From: JBAXBF01 sp034429745
GTDB taxonomy: Bacteria > Chloroflexota > Anaerolineae > Anaerolineales > DRKV01
DNA length: 36,873 bases
Direction of reading: 5' to 3'
Assembly: GCA_034429745.1 (NCBI GenBank)
Contig: DAOUFY010000058.1
Span: 1 to 36,873 of the forward strand
A program made the position numbers and the translations under genes. The notes under the pieces are model-generated. The model saw nothing but the letters and a program-made list of their open reading frames with translations, ran no database searches and had not been told where the DNA came from. Below are positions 24,964 through 33,535 of this stretch, in pieces. Position 1 is the first letter of the stretch, and each line of letters starts with the position of its first letter.

Positions 24964-26244
24964 TCAATTTACCTCGTCTTTTGAGAACAAATCAACAATC
25001 CCGTTTGTTCGCAGCCATTCAATTAACTTCAAACGTTTCAAAGACAATGCGACTGTGGATGATGTTTTGGGAGCAGGGCTCTGGTTTGCTAGCTCCCACA
25101 CCCGTTTAGCTACATCAAAAGCTGCCTGCGGTTTGCCTAAAGCATAAGCTTGTTCGGCAAAAGTTTTCATTAACGCGCCCCCATTATCCAGCCAATGAAA
25201 GATTGTTTCGAGCGTATCCATCGGAGTTTTAGCCAGCACGCCGGCGTTATTGGAAACAACGAAATCCGCATTGCCTACCTCTTGACCCGGATTTACATCC
25301 ACCAACACTAATGGCAAACCACAAGCAAGTGCTTCAGTTACGATCAACCCGCCAGCTTTCGTGAGAATGCAGTCTGCTGCAAGCATCATTTCGGCCATGT
25401 TTTCCACGAAATAATAGAGATGAGTGGGAATATGCCATTCGGTCTCTTGAAGGTGCTGATACAATTCCTTATCTCCACCGCTGATCACAGCTAATTGAAA
25501 ATTCAAACCGCAATGATTAAGCACCCGCAAATTTTCTTTCAGTGAACGAACTCGCCTGCTGCCAACAACCAACAGCAACGGTTTATCTGTCTGCCATTGC
25601 AAGCTGGTGCGAATTGTCTTCTTATCGCGTTGTTCTTGGGCAATAGCAGGGTTGATGGGAATGCCAGTGAGGTGCACTTTCTCAGGGTCAAGTCCGTTTT
25701 TTATTGCCAGATCGCGAACAATAGTCGTAGGGGTTAAGCATTCATCCACGTTATCATTGAACCACAAGCGATGTACTGTAGCCAGATCGGTGATTACTGT
25801 AACAATTGGCACTTTTTTCCGCATGATAGTTCTTACAGCATCCAAAGGAGCTTGGTAAAGGGGATACGTTGTAACGATGACATCCGGTTCATATTTGCGC
25901 AGCAAATCGTTCATCACCTCAAACATCATGAGAATGAGCACCCCTTCTACCATTACGCTGGGAAAAGCTGCGTCACTGACCTCATAACCAATTTGATATA
26001 AATTGGACATCTCGCGCACCATCTTATCGTGATCAGATTGTGTGTCGCGTAAAAATGCCGGCGTGCGCTTATCATCTAGGGGATTGACAATGTCCACCAT
26101 AACAGAATCACCATACATGATGTTCAATGCCGCGGCAAGCGCGTTCGCAGCACTGCGATGTCCAAATCCTGCATCAGCAGTGAGAATGAGAACGCGCCGC
26201 GTTTCGCCTGTTGTCATAGACGCAGCATCATTGGACAAAATCAT
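24964..26244 (-). CDS. MGDG-synthase / diacylglycerol glucosyltransferase-type glycosyltransferase
   Basis: 426 residues (ATG at 26244; ATG at 26217, just before the first strand, is also possible). The N-terminal MGDG-synthase domain begins RRVLILTADAGFGHRSAANAL, the lipid-acceptor GFGH loop, and holds PDVIVTTYPLY and VITDLATVHRLWF. The C-terminal GT28 domain has PLLLVVGSRRVRSLKENL, TKAGGLIVTEALACGLPLVLVD and PGQEVGNADF for UDP-sugar binding. It probably glycosylates diacylglycerol or a related membrane lipid at the cytoplasmic face. The start overlaps the J-domain M23 gene by 17 bases, so envelope lipid and wall functions are co-expressed. Confidence 0.88.
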   Translation of the reverse strand: MILSNDAASMTTGETRRVLILTADAGFGHRSAANALAAALNIMYGDSVMVDIVNPLDDKRTPAFLRDTQSDHDKMVREMSNLYQIGYEVSDAAFPSVMVEGVLILMMFEVMNDLLRKYEPDVIVTTYPLYQAPLDAVRTIMRKKVPIVTVITDLATVHRLWFNDNVDECLTPTTIVRDLAIKNGLDPEKVHLTGIPINPAIAQEQRDKKTIRTSLQWQTDKPLLLVVGSRRVRSLKENLRVLNHCGLNFQLAVISGGDKELYQHLQETEWHIPTHLYYFVENMAEMMLAADCILTKAGGLIVTEALACGLPLVLVDVNPGQEVGNADFVVSNNAGVLAKTPMDTLETIFHWLDNGGALMKTFAEQAYALGKPQAAFDVAKRVWELANQSPAPKTSSTVALSLKRLKLIEWLRTNGIVDLFSKDEVN

Positions 26245-27721
26245 GCGGATTGACGTTCGCGCCGTTATACTTCATTTCAAAGTGCAGGTGGGGACCTGAA
26301 GAGTTACCTGTGTTGCCAAGCGTTGCCACTGTACCGCCTTGATACACACTTTGTCCGCAAGTTGCGCCGACGGCATTGAGGTGTGCATAAGCCGTCTGCC
26401 AGCCATTGCCATGATCAATGACTAATAGATTGCCATAGCCAAACTGACTCCAGCCGGAAAAGACAACTACACCACTATCTGCAGCTACCACCGGTGCACC
26501 AATTTGCCCACCAATATCAATGGCTTTATGTATCTCTGTGTAATCATAACCTGAAACAGAGTGATTGGAAGGGACAGGCCATACAAAAGTGCCGGTACCC
26601 ACTGCCCCAGAATATACTTTACCGCAGGCGCCTTCTCCATAGTACGCTGCAACAGCAGGGTTATCGCGGGTAATTGCCGGAGGACCCCAATCTTTGATTG
26701 GACGTTTTCCGCCCGGAATGATCAACCAAGTGCCCACTTCGATTTTCGGATCATCAATGGTGGATTTTGTCAAATCAAAACGGTTGCCAGGATATTCAAG
26801 GATCACTTGCGGATCAACTTTATACGTCTCAGCAACTTTTCGCAATGTGTCTCCCTCTTTCCATTGGTGATAAGCGCCATCAACTGGCAATATGTTCAAT
26901 TCCTGGCCAATGCTCAGCATGCGCGGATTATCGTTCAATACTTCATAGTTGCCCCACAGCACTGTCTCCGGTTTTATACCGAACTTTTCACCAATGGTAA
27001 ACAAGTTATCGCCCTTAACTACCTTATAGGTGATCACATTGGTGCGCGGTCGGGTAGGAATTGTGGTATGCAGCAAAGCTAAGCGGCTGATTCCTTTGCC
27101 ATGCCCACCTGAAAACTCTGTAGTGATGAGATCTATGGGCGTCATTTTTATTGAGGCAAGCACAGCAGAATCCATCGTTGGCTGAGCTTCTGCAGCAACA
27201 GCTTCCTCTTGCGTTACGGTATCAAGTTCCACTACGTCAGTACCATTAGTTGCGGTTTGTTCCTGAGGGGTAGCGAAAAAGCGATCGCGCACCAGCCAAA
27301 CAATGATTCCTAGCAATACTACAATCAGAATACCGCTAGCCGCATAAAGAACAATCTTTGCAAGCTGGGTAAAGGGAAGTGGCTGCTGTTGATTCACTCT
27401 AGGCGGCAGCGGCTTGGCAATGTTCTTGGCAGTGTTCTTGCCCGAGTTTATTGTTGGAGTGTACAAACCATCTCCAAAATCATTATGCACCAACGGAGCT
27501 TGCAGCCTCAGCTCGCGATCGTATTGGGCGCGTCTTTTCGGATCACGCAGCACTTGGTAGGCTTCATTGATAAGCTGCATGCGCTGCTGATCCACCGCTT
27601 GAGCATTACTCGCATCGGGATGATATTTCTTCGCTAAGCGTTTATAAGCTCCTTCAATTACTTCCGGCTCAGCACTGCTATCAACTTGCAATATTTGGTA
27701 ATAATTCGGTTTTTGGGTCAT
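26228..27721 (-). CDS. J-domain / transmembrane / LysM x2 / M23 peptidase fusion protein
   Basis: 497 residues with an unusual domain order. A complete N-terminal J domain (about 6-70) contains the DnaK-stimulating H34-P35-D36 and INEAYQVLRDPKRRAQYD. A basic/proline linker and one transmembrane helix (about 121-144) follow. Outside the membrane are two LysM units (about 232-280, starting YKVVKGDNLFTIGEKFG, and about 285-340, YHQWKEGDTLRKVAETY) and an M23 endopeptidase (about 390-497). The M23 site is complete: H398 and D402 (HxxxD), H447 in YAHL, and H478/H480 (HLH). Predicted topology puts the J domain in the cytoplasm and the wall hydrolase outside. It lies 30 bases after a paralogue without the J domain. 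Confidence 0.93.
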   Translation of the reverse strand: MTQKPNYYQILQVDSSAEPEVIEGAYKRLAKKYHPDASNAQAVDQQRMQLINEAYQVLRDPKRRAQYDRELRLQAPLVHNDFGDGLYTPTINSGKNTAKNIAKPLPPRVNQQQPLPFTQLAKIVLYAASGILIVVLLGIIVWLVRDRFFATPQEQTATNGTDVVELDTVTQEEAVAAEAQPTMDSAVLASIKMTPIDLITTEFSGGHGKGISRLALLHTTIPTRPRTNVITYKVVKGDNLFTIGEKFGIKPETVLWGNYEVLNDNPRMLSIGQELNILPVDGAYHQWKEGDTLRKVAETYKVDPQVILEYPGNRFDLTKSTIDDPKIEVGTWLIIPGGKRPIKDWGPPAITRDNPAVAAYYGEGACGKVYSGAVGTGTFVWPVPSNHSVSGYDYTEIHKAIDIGGQIGAPVVAADSGVVVFSGWSQFGYGNLLVIDHGNGWQTAYAHLNAVGATCGQSVYQGGTVATLGNTGNSSGPHLHFEMKYNGANVNPHDFVQ

Positions 27722-27751
27722 AGGTTTTCTTGTATCATTTTACTCCAATTT

Positions 27752-28891
27752 TTATTCTTTTGGAAGATAATCCCATGGATTTACTCGCCCCAGCGTTTCA
27801 TGAAGCAGCTCGAAATGCAAATTTGGATGATCAGTACTTCCGCTGCTGCCAATTACCCCAATTGGATCGCCTTGATAGACAATATCTCCACAAACCACTT
27901 GCAGCCCACTCAGATGAGCATAGAGACTTTGCCAGCCGTTGCCGTGCTCCACAACCACAAGATTGCCGTAACCCCACTCATTCCAGCCGGCATATACCAC
28001 CATGCCGTGATCTACAGCAATCACTTGATCTCCCTCTGCGCCTTTTAAATCTATCCCATAATGATTCGCCTCGGGAACATAATCATATCCATCCAACAAG
28101 CGGCTTTGGGTAGGGAAAATCAATTTACCGCTTCCTACAGGTCCCGAACCAAGCTCTTCACAGAATCCATTACCCACAATCTGGGCAGTTTTAGGGTCTT
28201 TACGGCTGATGTTAGGCACAGTTCGAGTTACAAAGTCGCGCTTGCCGCCCGGAATAAACAGAAGCGTTGCCGATGGAATATCTACCGCTCCGCTTTCTTC
28301 ATCGTATGAGGCGATATGATTGCCATCCCATTGAATAATGGCTTGCACAGGCACTTGATAAAAAGTTGCAACACTTTCAAGCTTATCACCGCTGTGCCAT
28401 TCATAAGATGCCCCATCTGCCGGCAAAATAACCAGCGACTGTCCGACGCGTATTCGATGGGGATCATCCCGCAGCACATCATAATTTGCCCAAAGAATTG
28501 TGCTTGGCTTGAGGGAATACTTACGAGCGATAGTTACAATATCATCGGCCGTTTGTACTGTATAGTGAAAAATCTCCTGACGGCCGCGCTGAGCTGCCTC
28601 TGTATGCAAAAGAGATTTACGCCGAATGCCCATCGTATAGCGGTTTTCAACCATCGGATATGAAGCAAGAGAAACGGCAGGAATACCTTCAGGCTCAACG
28701 GTCATTTCACCTTCAATCCCTTCTTCTTTTCCCCTTGCGCCAACATGCGGTGCAGGCATTGAAAGTAAATCCTGTACTCCAACTGCAGCAAGAAATAAAA
28801 CCGCAAGGACAAGCAAATGCTCTCCATATTCATGCAACCAATGCAGAGGTTTCTTCAGCAGCATGGTGCACCTCTTCAGGAACTTTGTCAT
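27752..28891 (-). CDS. Membrane-anchored LysM-M23 protein with substituted catalytic histidine
   Basis: 379 residues: short basic tail, one transmembrane helix or signal anchor (about 24-44), an acidic spacer, LysM 1 (about 108-157, FHYTVQTADDIVTIARKYS), LysM 2 (about 160-215), and an M23 domain (about 270-379). The M23 domain aligns without gaps with that of the downstream gene over most of its length. The zinc ligands H277, D281 and H359 and the catalytic-type H326 remain, but the first His of HxH is Asn357 (codon 27821-27823). By LytM precedent that His is catalytic, so the domain may bind but not cut peptidoglycan, or may activate another enzyme as EnvC/NlpD-type LytM factors do. It is a neighbour and likely partner of the J-domain paralogue. 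Confidence 0.9.
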   Translation of the reverse strand: MTKFLKRCTMLLKKPLHWLHEYGEHLLVLAVLFLAAVGVQDLLSMPAPHVGARGKEEGIEGEMTVEPEGIPAVSLASYPMVENRYTMGIRRKSLLHTEAAQRGRQEIFHYTVQTADDIVTIARKYSLKPSTILWANYDVLRDDPHRIRVGQSLVILPADGASYEWHSGDKLESVATFYQVPVQAIIQWDGNHIASYDEESGAVDIPSATLLFIPGGKRDFVTRTVPNISRKDPKTAQIVGNGFCEELGSGPVGSGKLIFPTQSRLLDGYDYVPEANHYGIDLKGAEGDQVIAVDHGMVVYAGWNEWGYGNLVVVEHGNGWQSLYAHLSGLQVVCGDIVYQGDPIGVIGSSGSTDHPNLHFELLHETLGRVNPWDYLPKE

Positions 28892-28909
28892 TCTCAGCTA
28901 AAACCTTGT

Positions 28910-30253
28910 TTATTGCGGAGAGGGGGTAGCCTTGAGCTTGTCAACAACTTGCTGAACAGCTGTTTGGGCTGTTACCTGGTTTTTTAGAATAGATACCGTG
29001 CCTTCTCTTAGCGCAGCACCAATGACTTTTACAATATCGTTATTTGGTACAAGCATTGCAGCATGGATGACTCGCTCAGCAATCAAACGCAGATCAGGGT
29101 CAGTCCAACTTTGCAGCGCACTGTTCGTGGGGGGCAAGTAGCCGGCTGCCTCGCTCCAAGGTCCTAAAAATTCAGGGGCTACGAGATACTCAACAAACTC
29201 TATTGCCAAGGCGCGCCGGCTCTCCTCGGCATTTGTTAAGCTCCAACACCAGCCGTTGATCAAACTGAAATCTTCACCGTTGGCCGTAGGGATAAGATCC
29301 ACCGCACTATCCTTAGGTTTTTCAGCTGCATAGCGCGAAAACCAAGTTACCAATAAGGAAGAACGCCCATCCAGATAAGCCTGCCATGCTTGCTGACTGG
29401 TTTCATATTGGGTTAGCCAATAGGGCATTTGCTCCAAACGGCGGGCTTGCTCGAAGAAATTGAAAACATCTGCCAATACTGCCGAATCTAGGCTTGGTTT
29501 GCCTTCCTCATCAAGCAACTGACCTTGATTAGAAAGATACTGAGCAAGCGTAAAATAAGCTTCAGGCTGTCCGGCTGGAAACAGCAAAGGTACTTTCGCG
29601 TTTAAAAAGGCATCCCACGTGCGTGGTGGTTTGGCAAACACCTTTTGCTTATAGATCATCACCATGCCATTTCCGGCAAAAGGTATGCCGTAGGTTCCGC
29701 CCTGAATGCTAGCCAATTGCCGAGCATAAAGATACCAATCCGGCTGGTTGAGCAGCGAAGTAAAGCCATCTACCGGGTAAAGCAGCCCTTTCAAGGCTGC
29801 TGTCTCGAAAGTGGAGCGCGGCATAGCAACAACATCCGGCAGAGCTAATGGAGCCACTAAGCTTGTGGTACTGAGGCTATTCACCATCCCCCCTTCACCT
29901 TCCAAGCCTTTTACTCTCAGCTCAACTTGGATCGCCCGACGCTGTTCAAAAGTCTGCACTCGTTCTCTAAAAAGCTTAGCAGCTTGAGTATCCGCTTTTG
30001 GGTCAAACTCCGGAGGCAACCAAACTCGCAGAGTCTTTGGCTGGGGCGAAGCCAAGGGAGTTGATTCTTCAGGAACTACAGCAGTATATTGCGTTCGCAG
30101 CGGTACGATAGCTGTCGGTGTTGTTGGCGGTGGTGAAGTATTTACTGTATCGGGCGGTAAAAAGCGCTCCATATTGAAATTAAAGCTGCTGCAGCCAACA
30201 ACAATCAACACAACCCCGAGAATGCATAAAAATAAGAGGATGTTTTTCTTCAT
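28910..30253 (-). CDS. Extracellular solute-binding lipoprotein, family 1, without permeases
   Basis: 447 residues. The signal ends LIVVGC with lipidated Cys21; a Thr/Pro-rich linker (about 33-70) follows. The binding fold is recognisable from LRVWLPPEFDPKADTQAAKLFRERVQTFEQRR, GTYGIPFAGNGMVMIYKQKVF...PPRTWDAFLNAK and SRRALAIEFVEYLVAPEFLGPWSEAAGYLP, all family 1 features. The gene sits between an M42 aminopeptidase and the LysM-M23 genes (gaps of 30 and 18 bases), with no ABC permease nearby. It may work with permeases elsewhere or serve the envelope in a non-transport role. The ligand is unknown. Confidence 0.9.
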   Translation of the reverse strand: MKKNILLFLCILGVVLIVVGCSSFNFNMERFLPPDTVNTSPPPTTPTAIVPLRTQYTAVVPEESTPLASPQPKTLRVWLPPEFDPKADTQAAKLFRERVQTFEQRRAIQVELRVKGLEGEGGMVNSLSTTSLVAPLALPDVVAMPRSTFETAALKGLLYPVDGFTSLLNQPDWYLYARQLASIQGGTYGIPFAGNGMVMIYKQKVFAKPPRTWDAFLNAKVPLLFPAGQPEAYFTLAQYLSNQGQLLDEEGKPSLDSAVLADVFNFFEQARRLEQMPYWLTQYETSQQAWQAYLDGRSSLLVTWFSRYAAEKPKDSAVDLIPTANGEDFSLINGWCWSLTNAEESRRALAIEFVEYLVAPEFLGPWSEAAGYLPPTNSALQSWTDPDLRLIAERVIHAAMLVPNNDIVKVIGAALREGTVSILKNQVTAQTAVQQVVDKLKATPSPQ

Positions 30254-30283
30254 AATACAGTGTGTAAAGGTTCTATCCTACAT

Positions 30284-31282
30284 TTACTCCGCCAGAGGAA
30301 CATCTTGGCTGAGCAGTGCCAGTAACAAGTTCACCGCTGCTTGAACATCATCCAAATCCACCATTTCAGAAGGTGTGTGAATATAACGCGCCGGTATTGA
30401 CAAACAGCCAGATGGAACACCTGCCCGGCTCACTTGGATTGAGCGCGCGTCGGTACTGCCGGCTTCCAAGACCTCCAGCTGATAAGGGATGCGGTGTTTT
30501 TGAGCCGTATTTACCATCCACTCTACCACCCGCGGATCAGCAAGCATACCGCTATCGCGGACCTTTATTGCTGCACCTTTCCCCAACGCAACGTCCATTT
30601 TTACACTTTTGGGCGTATCACCAGTAAAGGTTACATCCACCGCCAAACCTAGGTGAGGGTCAATTCCATATGCGGCCGGGATCGCACCGCGGGTACCTAC
30701 TTCTTCTTGAGCGCTGAAAACAAAATAAACATCGTAAGGAGATTCCTCTAATTGACGGCAGACTTCGATCAATACAGCTACACCAATGCGGTCATCCATG
30801 GCTTTAGAAACAAGCCGTTTTCCCAAATCTAAAAATGGACGTTCAAATACACCTACATCGCCGGTTTTAACGGGGCAGGAAGCGCGGTTGACTGCACCTG
30901 TATCAATATACATTTTTTCTAAAGGCGGCACTGCTTGACGGTTGTCTTCGCGTTCAATCCCAATGACGCCCATAGCGCCATTGATAAAGCGCACATGCGC
31001 GCCAACACAATTGCGCGGAAATACTCCTCCGATATTTGTAAACCGTGCAAAACCATCTTCATCTACATGGGTAACCATGATTCCTATTTCATCAACGTGG
31101 GCCGCTAGCATCAGGCGCTTGCCCTGCGGCCTTGCTCTCTTGCGGGCAATCAGGTTGCCCATGGCATCCACCTTCAATTCGTCAACGCTATCGCTGATTT
31201 CTTCTCGGATCAACTGGTGCAGCTGCTTTTCATACCCTGAAGGAGCTGCTGTTTGTACCAAGGCTTCAATTAGATACTTCAT
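30284..31282 (-). CDS. M42-family metalloaminopeptidase (copy 3 of 3)
   Basis: 332 residues, M42/TET size. All active-site blocks are present: LAAHVDEIGIMV (metal His and base-orienting Asp), KAMDDRIGVAVL (bridging Asp), SAQEEVGTRGA (catalytic Glu pair), AVDVTFTGD (metal Asp) and RYIHTPSEMV (metal His). M42 enzymes assemble as hollow dodecamers that trim peptides in the cytoplasm; some members are annotated as endoglucanases, which is usually wrong. It follows the second copy by 20 bases and precedes the orphan binding protein by 30. Confidence 0.93.
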   Translation of the reverse strand: MKYLIEALVQTAAPSGYEKQLHQLIREEISDSVDELKVDAMGNLIARKRARPQGKRLMLAAHVDEIGIMVTHVDEDGFARFTNIGGVFPRNCVGAHVRFINGAMGVIGIEREDNRQAVPPLEKMYIDTGAVNRASCPVKTGDVGVFERPFLDLGKRLVSKAMDDRIGVAVLIEVCRQLEESPYDVYFVFSAQEEVGTRGAIPAAYGIDPHLGLAVDVTFTGDTPKSVKMDVALGKGAAIKVRDSGMLADPRVVEWMVNTAQKHRIPYQLEVLEAGSTDARSIQVSRAGVPSGCLSIPARYIHTPSEMVDLDDVQAAVNLLLALLSQDVPLAE

Positions 31283-31302
31283 AGTTCTCTCCTAATCATT
31301 GC

Positions 31303-32430
31303 TCATCGTTCTTCATTTAGCAATTCTGGTGTTAATTTCATTAAGGCTGCATGTACTAAGGATAATACACTTTGCCAATCAGAAATTCGGGCAAGGCTGT
31401 AGGGAGTATGCAGGTATCGCGCCGGCACTGAAACAGCAATCGTCGGAATGCCTTCATGCTGCAGATGAATTGCCCCTCCATCTGTTCCACCACCGCCTGC
31501 CTGTCGTATTTGATAAGGGATTCCCTGCTCTTCCGCGACTTGAATGAAATGCTTTACCAAGCGCGGGTCAGAAATCATGCCTTTATCTGCGATATAAATG
31601 GCAGCCCCTTTGCCAAGCTGAGTATTATAATATACCGTTTCTTCCACCTTGCCGCGATCAACTTCCCAATGAGGAAGATCGTAAGCTGGAGTACAATCCA
31701 GCACAATAGCTACTTGCGGATTGCAAGCGTATGCCGCTGCAGCCGCACCGCGCAACCCAATTTCTTCTTGTACAGTAAATGCTCCAAAGAGATCCAGGTG
31801 GGGGTAAGATTGCCCAAGCAGTTGAATCAACGTTGCCACACCCAAGCGATCATCTAAGGCTTTCGCCCGCAGGCTTTCACCCAATTGCTGGAAAGGTGCT
31901 GCAAATGTTGCTCGATCTCCTACATTAACCTTTGTTTTATTTTCTGGTGAGACGTCAATGCGCAGATCTTCCACCGCAATGCTATGCTTCAGTTCCTCTT
32001 CTGAAGCTAAGTGAATAGGTTTTGCACCAATTACACCCGCAATATGGTCTTTTCCCACCCATACAGCTTTTCCCACCAAAAGACGCTTATCAATGCCGCC
32101 TACCACATCGAAGCGAAAAAAGCCATCGTTTTCATCCTTAGTCAGCATAAAGCCGACTTCATCCATATGGGCGGCAAGCATCACTCTTAAGCTCGGCTCT
32201 TCCTTGGCCGGAATGTGGGCAATGAGGTTGCCCATCACATCAATGGTTGGGTTTTTAGCCCACAAAGGACTTTTACCCAGCTTTGGCTTGAGCTGTTCCA
32301 GCACAATGCTGCGCACCTCGCCTTCAGCACCACTGACGCCACAAGCGTTGCATAGCTGTTCCAACAACTTAAGCTGAGGTTTTCCAATCCGCAGAGACGA
32401 TTTACTAGGGGTTAAGTTTTCTTCTTTCAT
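31303..32430 (-). CDS. M42-family metalloaminopeptidase (copy 2 of 3)
   Basis: 375 residues. Active-site blocks are LAAHMDEVGFML, KALDDRLGVATL, TVQEEIGLRGA, VLDCTPAYD and RYLHTPYSLA, so all five metal ligands and the Glu pair are kept. It has an extra N-terminal stretch of about 20 residues and an insertion near PHWEVDRGKVEETVY compared with copy 3. These may alter the peptide channel or self-assembly. It lies 16 bases after copy 1 and 20 before copy 3. Confidence 0.93.
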   Translation of the reverse strand: MKEENLTPSKSSLRIGKPQLKLLEQLCNACGVSGAEGEVRSIVLEQLKPKLGKSPLWAKNPTIDVMGNLIAHIPAKEEPSLRVMLAAHMDEVGFMLTKDENDGFFRFDVVGGIDKRLLVGKAVWVGKDHIAGVIGAKPIHLASEEELKHSIAVEDLRIDVSPENKTKVNVGDRATFAAPFQQLGESLRAKALDDRLGVATLIQLLGQSYPHLDLFGAFTVQEEIGLRGAAAAAYACNPQVAIVLDCTPAYDLPHWEVDRGKVEETVYYNTQLGKGAAIYIADKGMISDPRLVKHFIQVAEEQGIPYQIRQAGGGGTDGGAIHLQHEGIPTIAVSVPARYLHTPYSLARISDWQSVLSLVHAALMKLTPELLNEER

Positions 32431-32446
32431 CGCGTATCCTCATTGC

Positions 32447-33523
32447 TTACCCTTCATCCCAGGCAAGCTTTTCCATCACATCTACATCTAGCTGAGTTAT
32501 CCACTCAGCCAGCAAACGGCTAGCCCGCTGAATATCTTTAAGCGAGACCATCTCGACTGCTGTATGCATATAACGCAACGGAATACCGATAATAGCTGTA
32601 GGAATGCCAGCTCGGGCAGTTTGCATAGCCCAAGCATCCGTGCCGGAACGGTGTGGAATAGGTTCAACTTTATACGGTATTTCCCATTCTTCGGCACATT
32701 CCTTCAGCTGCTTATAAACCAAGGGGTGGATATTAGCACCCCAACCAATGGTTATCCCTTCACCTAAGGGGAAAAGGCGATATTGGCTGCCATCATTGCC
32801 GCCTTTAGCAAAAGTTACATCAATGGCAACAGCGATAGTTGGCTGCAGTTCAAAGGCAGCAGTACGCGCTCCACTCATTGTTTCCTCTTCCTGCACTGTA
32901 GCCGCTGTCCACACATCCCATTGATGAACGCGGCGCTGAAGAAGCTGCAGCATTTCGGTGAGGGCAGCTACCGCGGCTCGATCATCCAAAGAATGTCCCG
33001 CCAAAAATTTTTCACCCATTTCAAGTGGAGCTTGAGCAAAAGAGATGACATCTCCCGGGCGCACCAGCTTTCGCAAAGCGCGTTCAGATAAACCCGTATC
33101 TACCAGCAAATGCTCAATTGGCACTGGTTGGTTTTTCAGGCGCGCAGGCAGCAAATGGTCCGGCGGTTGAACCAACAAGCCCGGAATATCTTCGCGTCCG
33201 TGCACCACAACAGCTTGGCCCGGCAACACCCGCGGGTCTAAGCCTCCAATTTCAGTTACATGCAAAAATTCTCCTACTTGGGTGGTTACCATCAAGCCAA
33301 TGGCATCTATATGGGCTGTCAGCAGTACGCTGGATACTTTTTGTTGAACAGAAGAGCCGCAGCCGCGCTTCAACCCATACAAGCTGCCCAGACGGCTGAC
33401 GCGCAGCTCATCGGTGAGCGGTCGCCATGCTTCCTCAACCAACCGTCTCGCAGAAGCTTCATATCCCGATAAGCCGGCCGTACTGATTAATTTTTTCAAC
33501 AATGGAAGTGTTTTTTTCATCAT
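32447..33523 (-). CDS. M42-family metalloaminopeptidase (copy 1 of 3)
   Basis: 358 residues (ATG at 33523 or the next codon at 33520). Blocks are TAHIDAIGLMV, HSLDDRAAVAAL, TVQEEETMSGA, AIDVTFAKG and RYMHTAVEMV. The metal ligands and Glu pair are kept, but the usual Glu after HxD is Ala and the block after the Glu pair reads ETMSGA instead of (V/I)G.RGA. It is the most divergent of the three and may have different specificity. The start lies 12 bases after the stalk-protein stop. Confidence 0.92.
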   Translation of the reverse strand: MMKKTLPLLKKLISTAGLSGYEASARRLVEEAWRPLTDELRVSRLGSLYGLKRGCGSSVQQKVSSVLLTAHIDAIGLMVTTQVGEFLHVTEIGGLDPRVLPGQAVVVHGREDIPGLLVQPPDHLLPARLKNQPVPIEHLLVDTGLSERALRKLVRPGDVISFAQAPLEMGEKFLAGHSLDDRAAVAALTEMLQLLQRRVHQWDVWTAATVQEEETMSGARTAAFELQPTIAVAIDVTFAKGGNDGSQYRLFPLGEGITIGWGANIHPLVYKQLKECAEEWEIPYKVEPIPHRSGTDAWAMQTARAGIPTAIIGIPLRYMHTAVEMVSLKDIQRASRLLAEWITQLDVDVMEKLAWDEG

Positions 33524-33535
33524 GGTCTCTTTATT

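Noticed and set aside
26561..27082. A 173-codon plus-strand frame opposite the J-domain/M23 gene.
   Set aside because: It is antisense to clear LysM and M23 coding sequence and shows no domain, signal or ribosome site.
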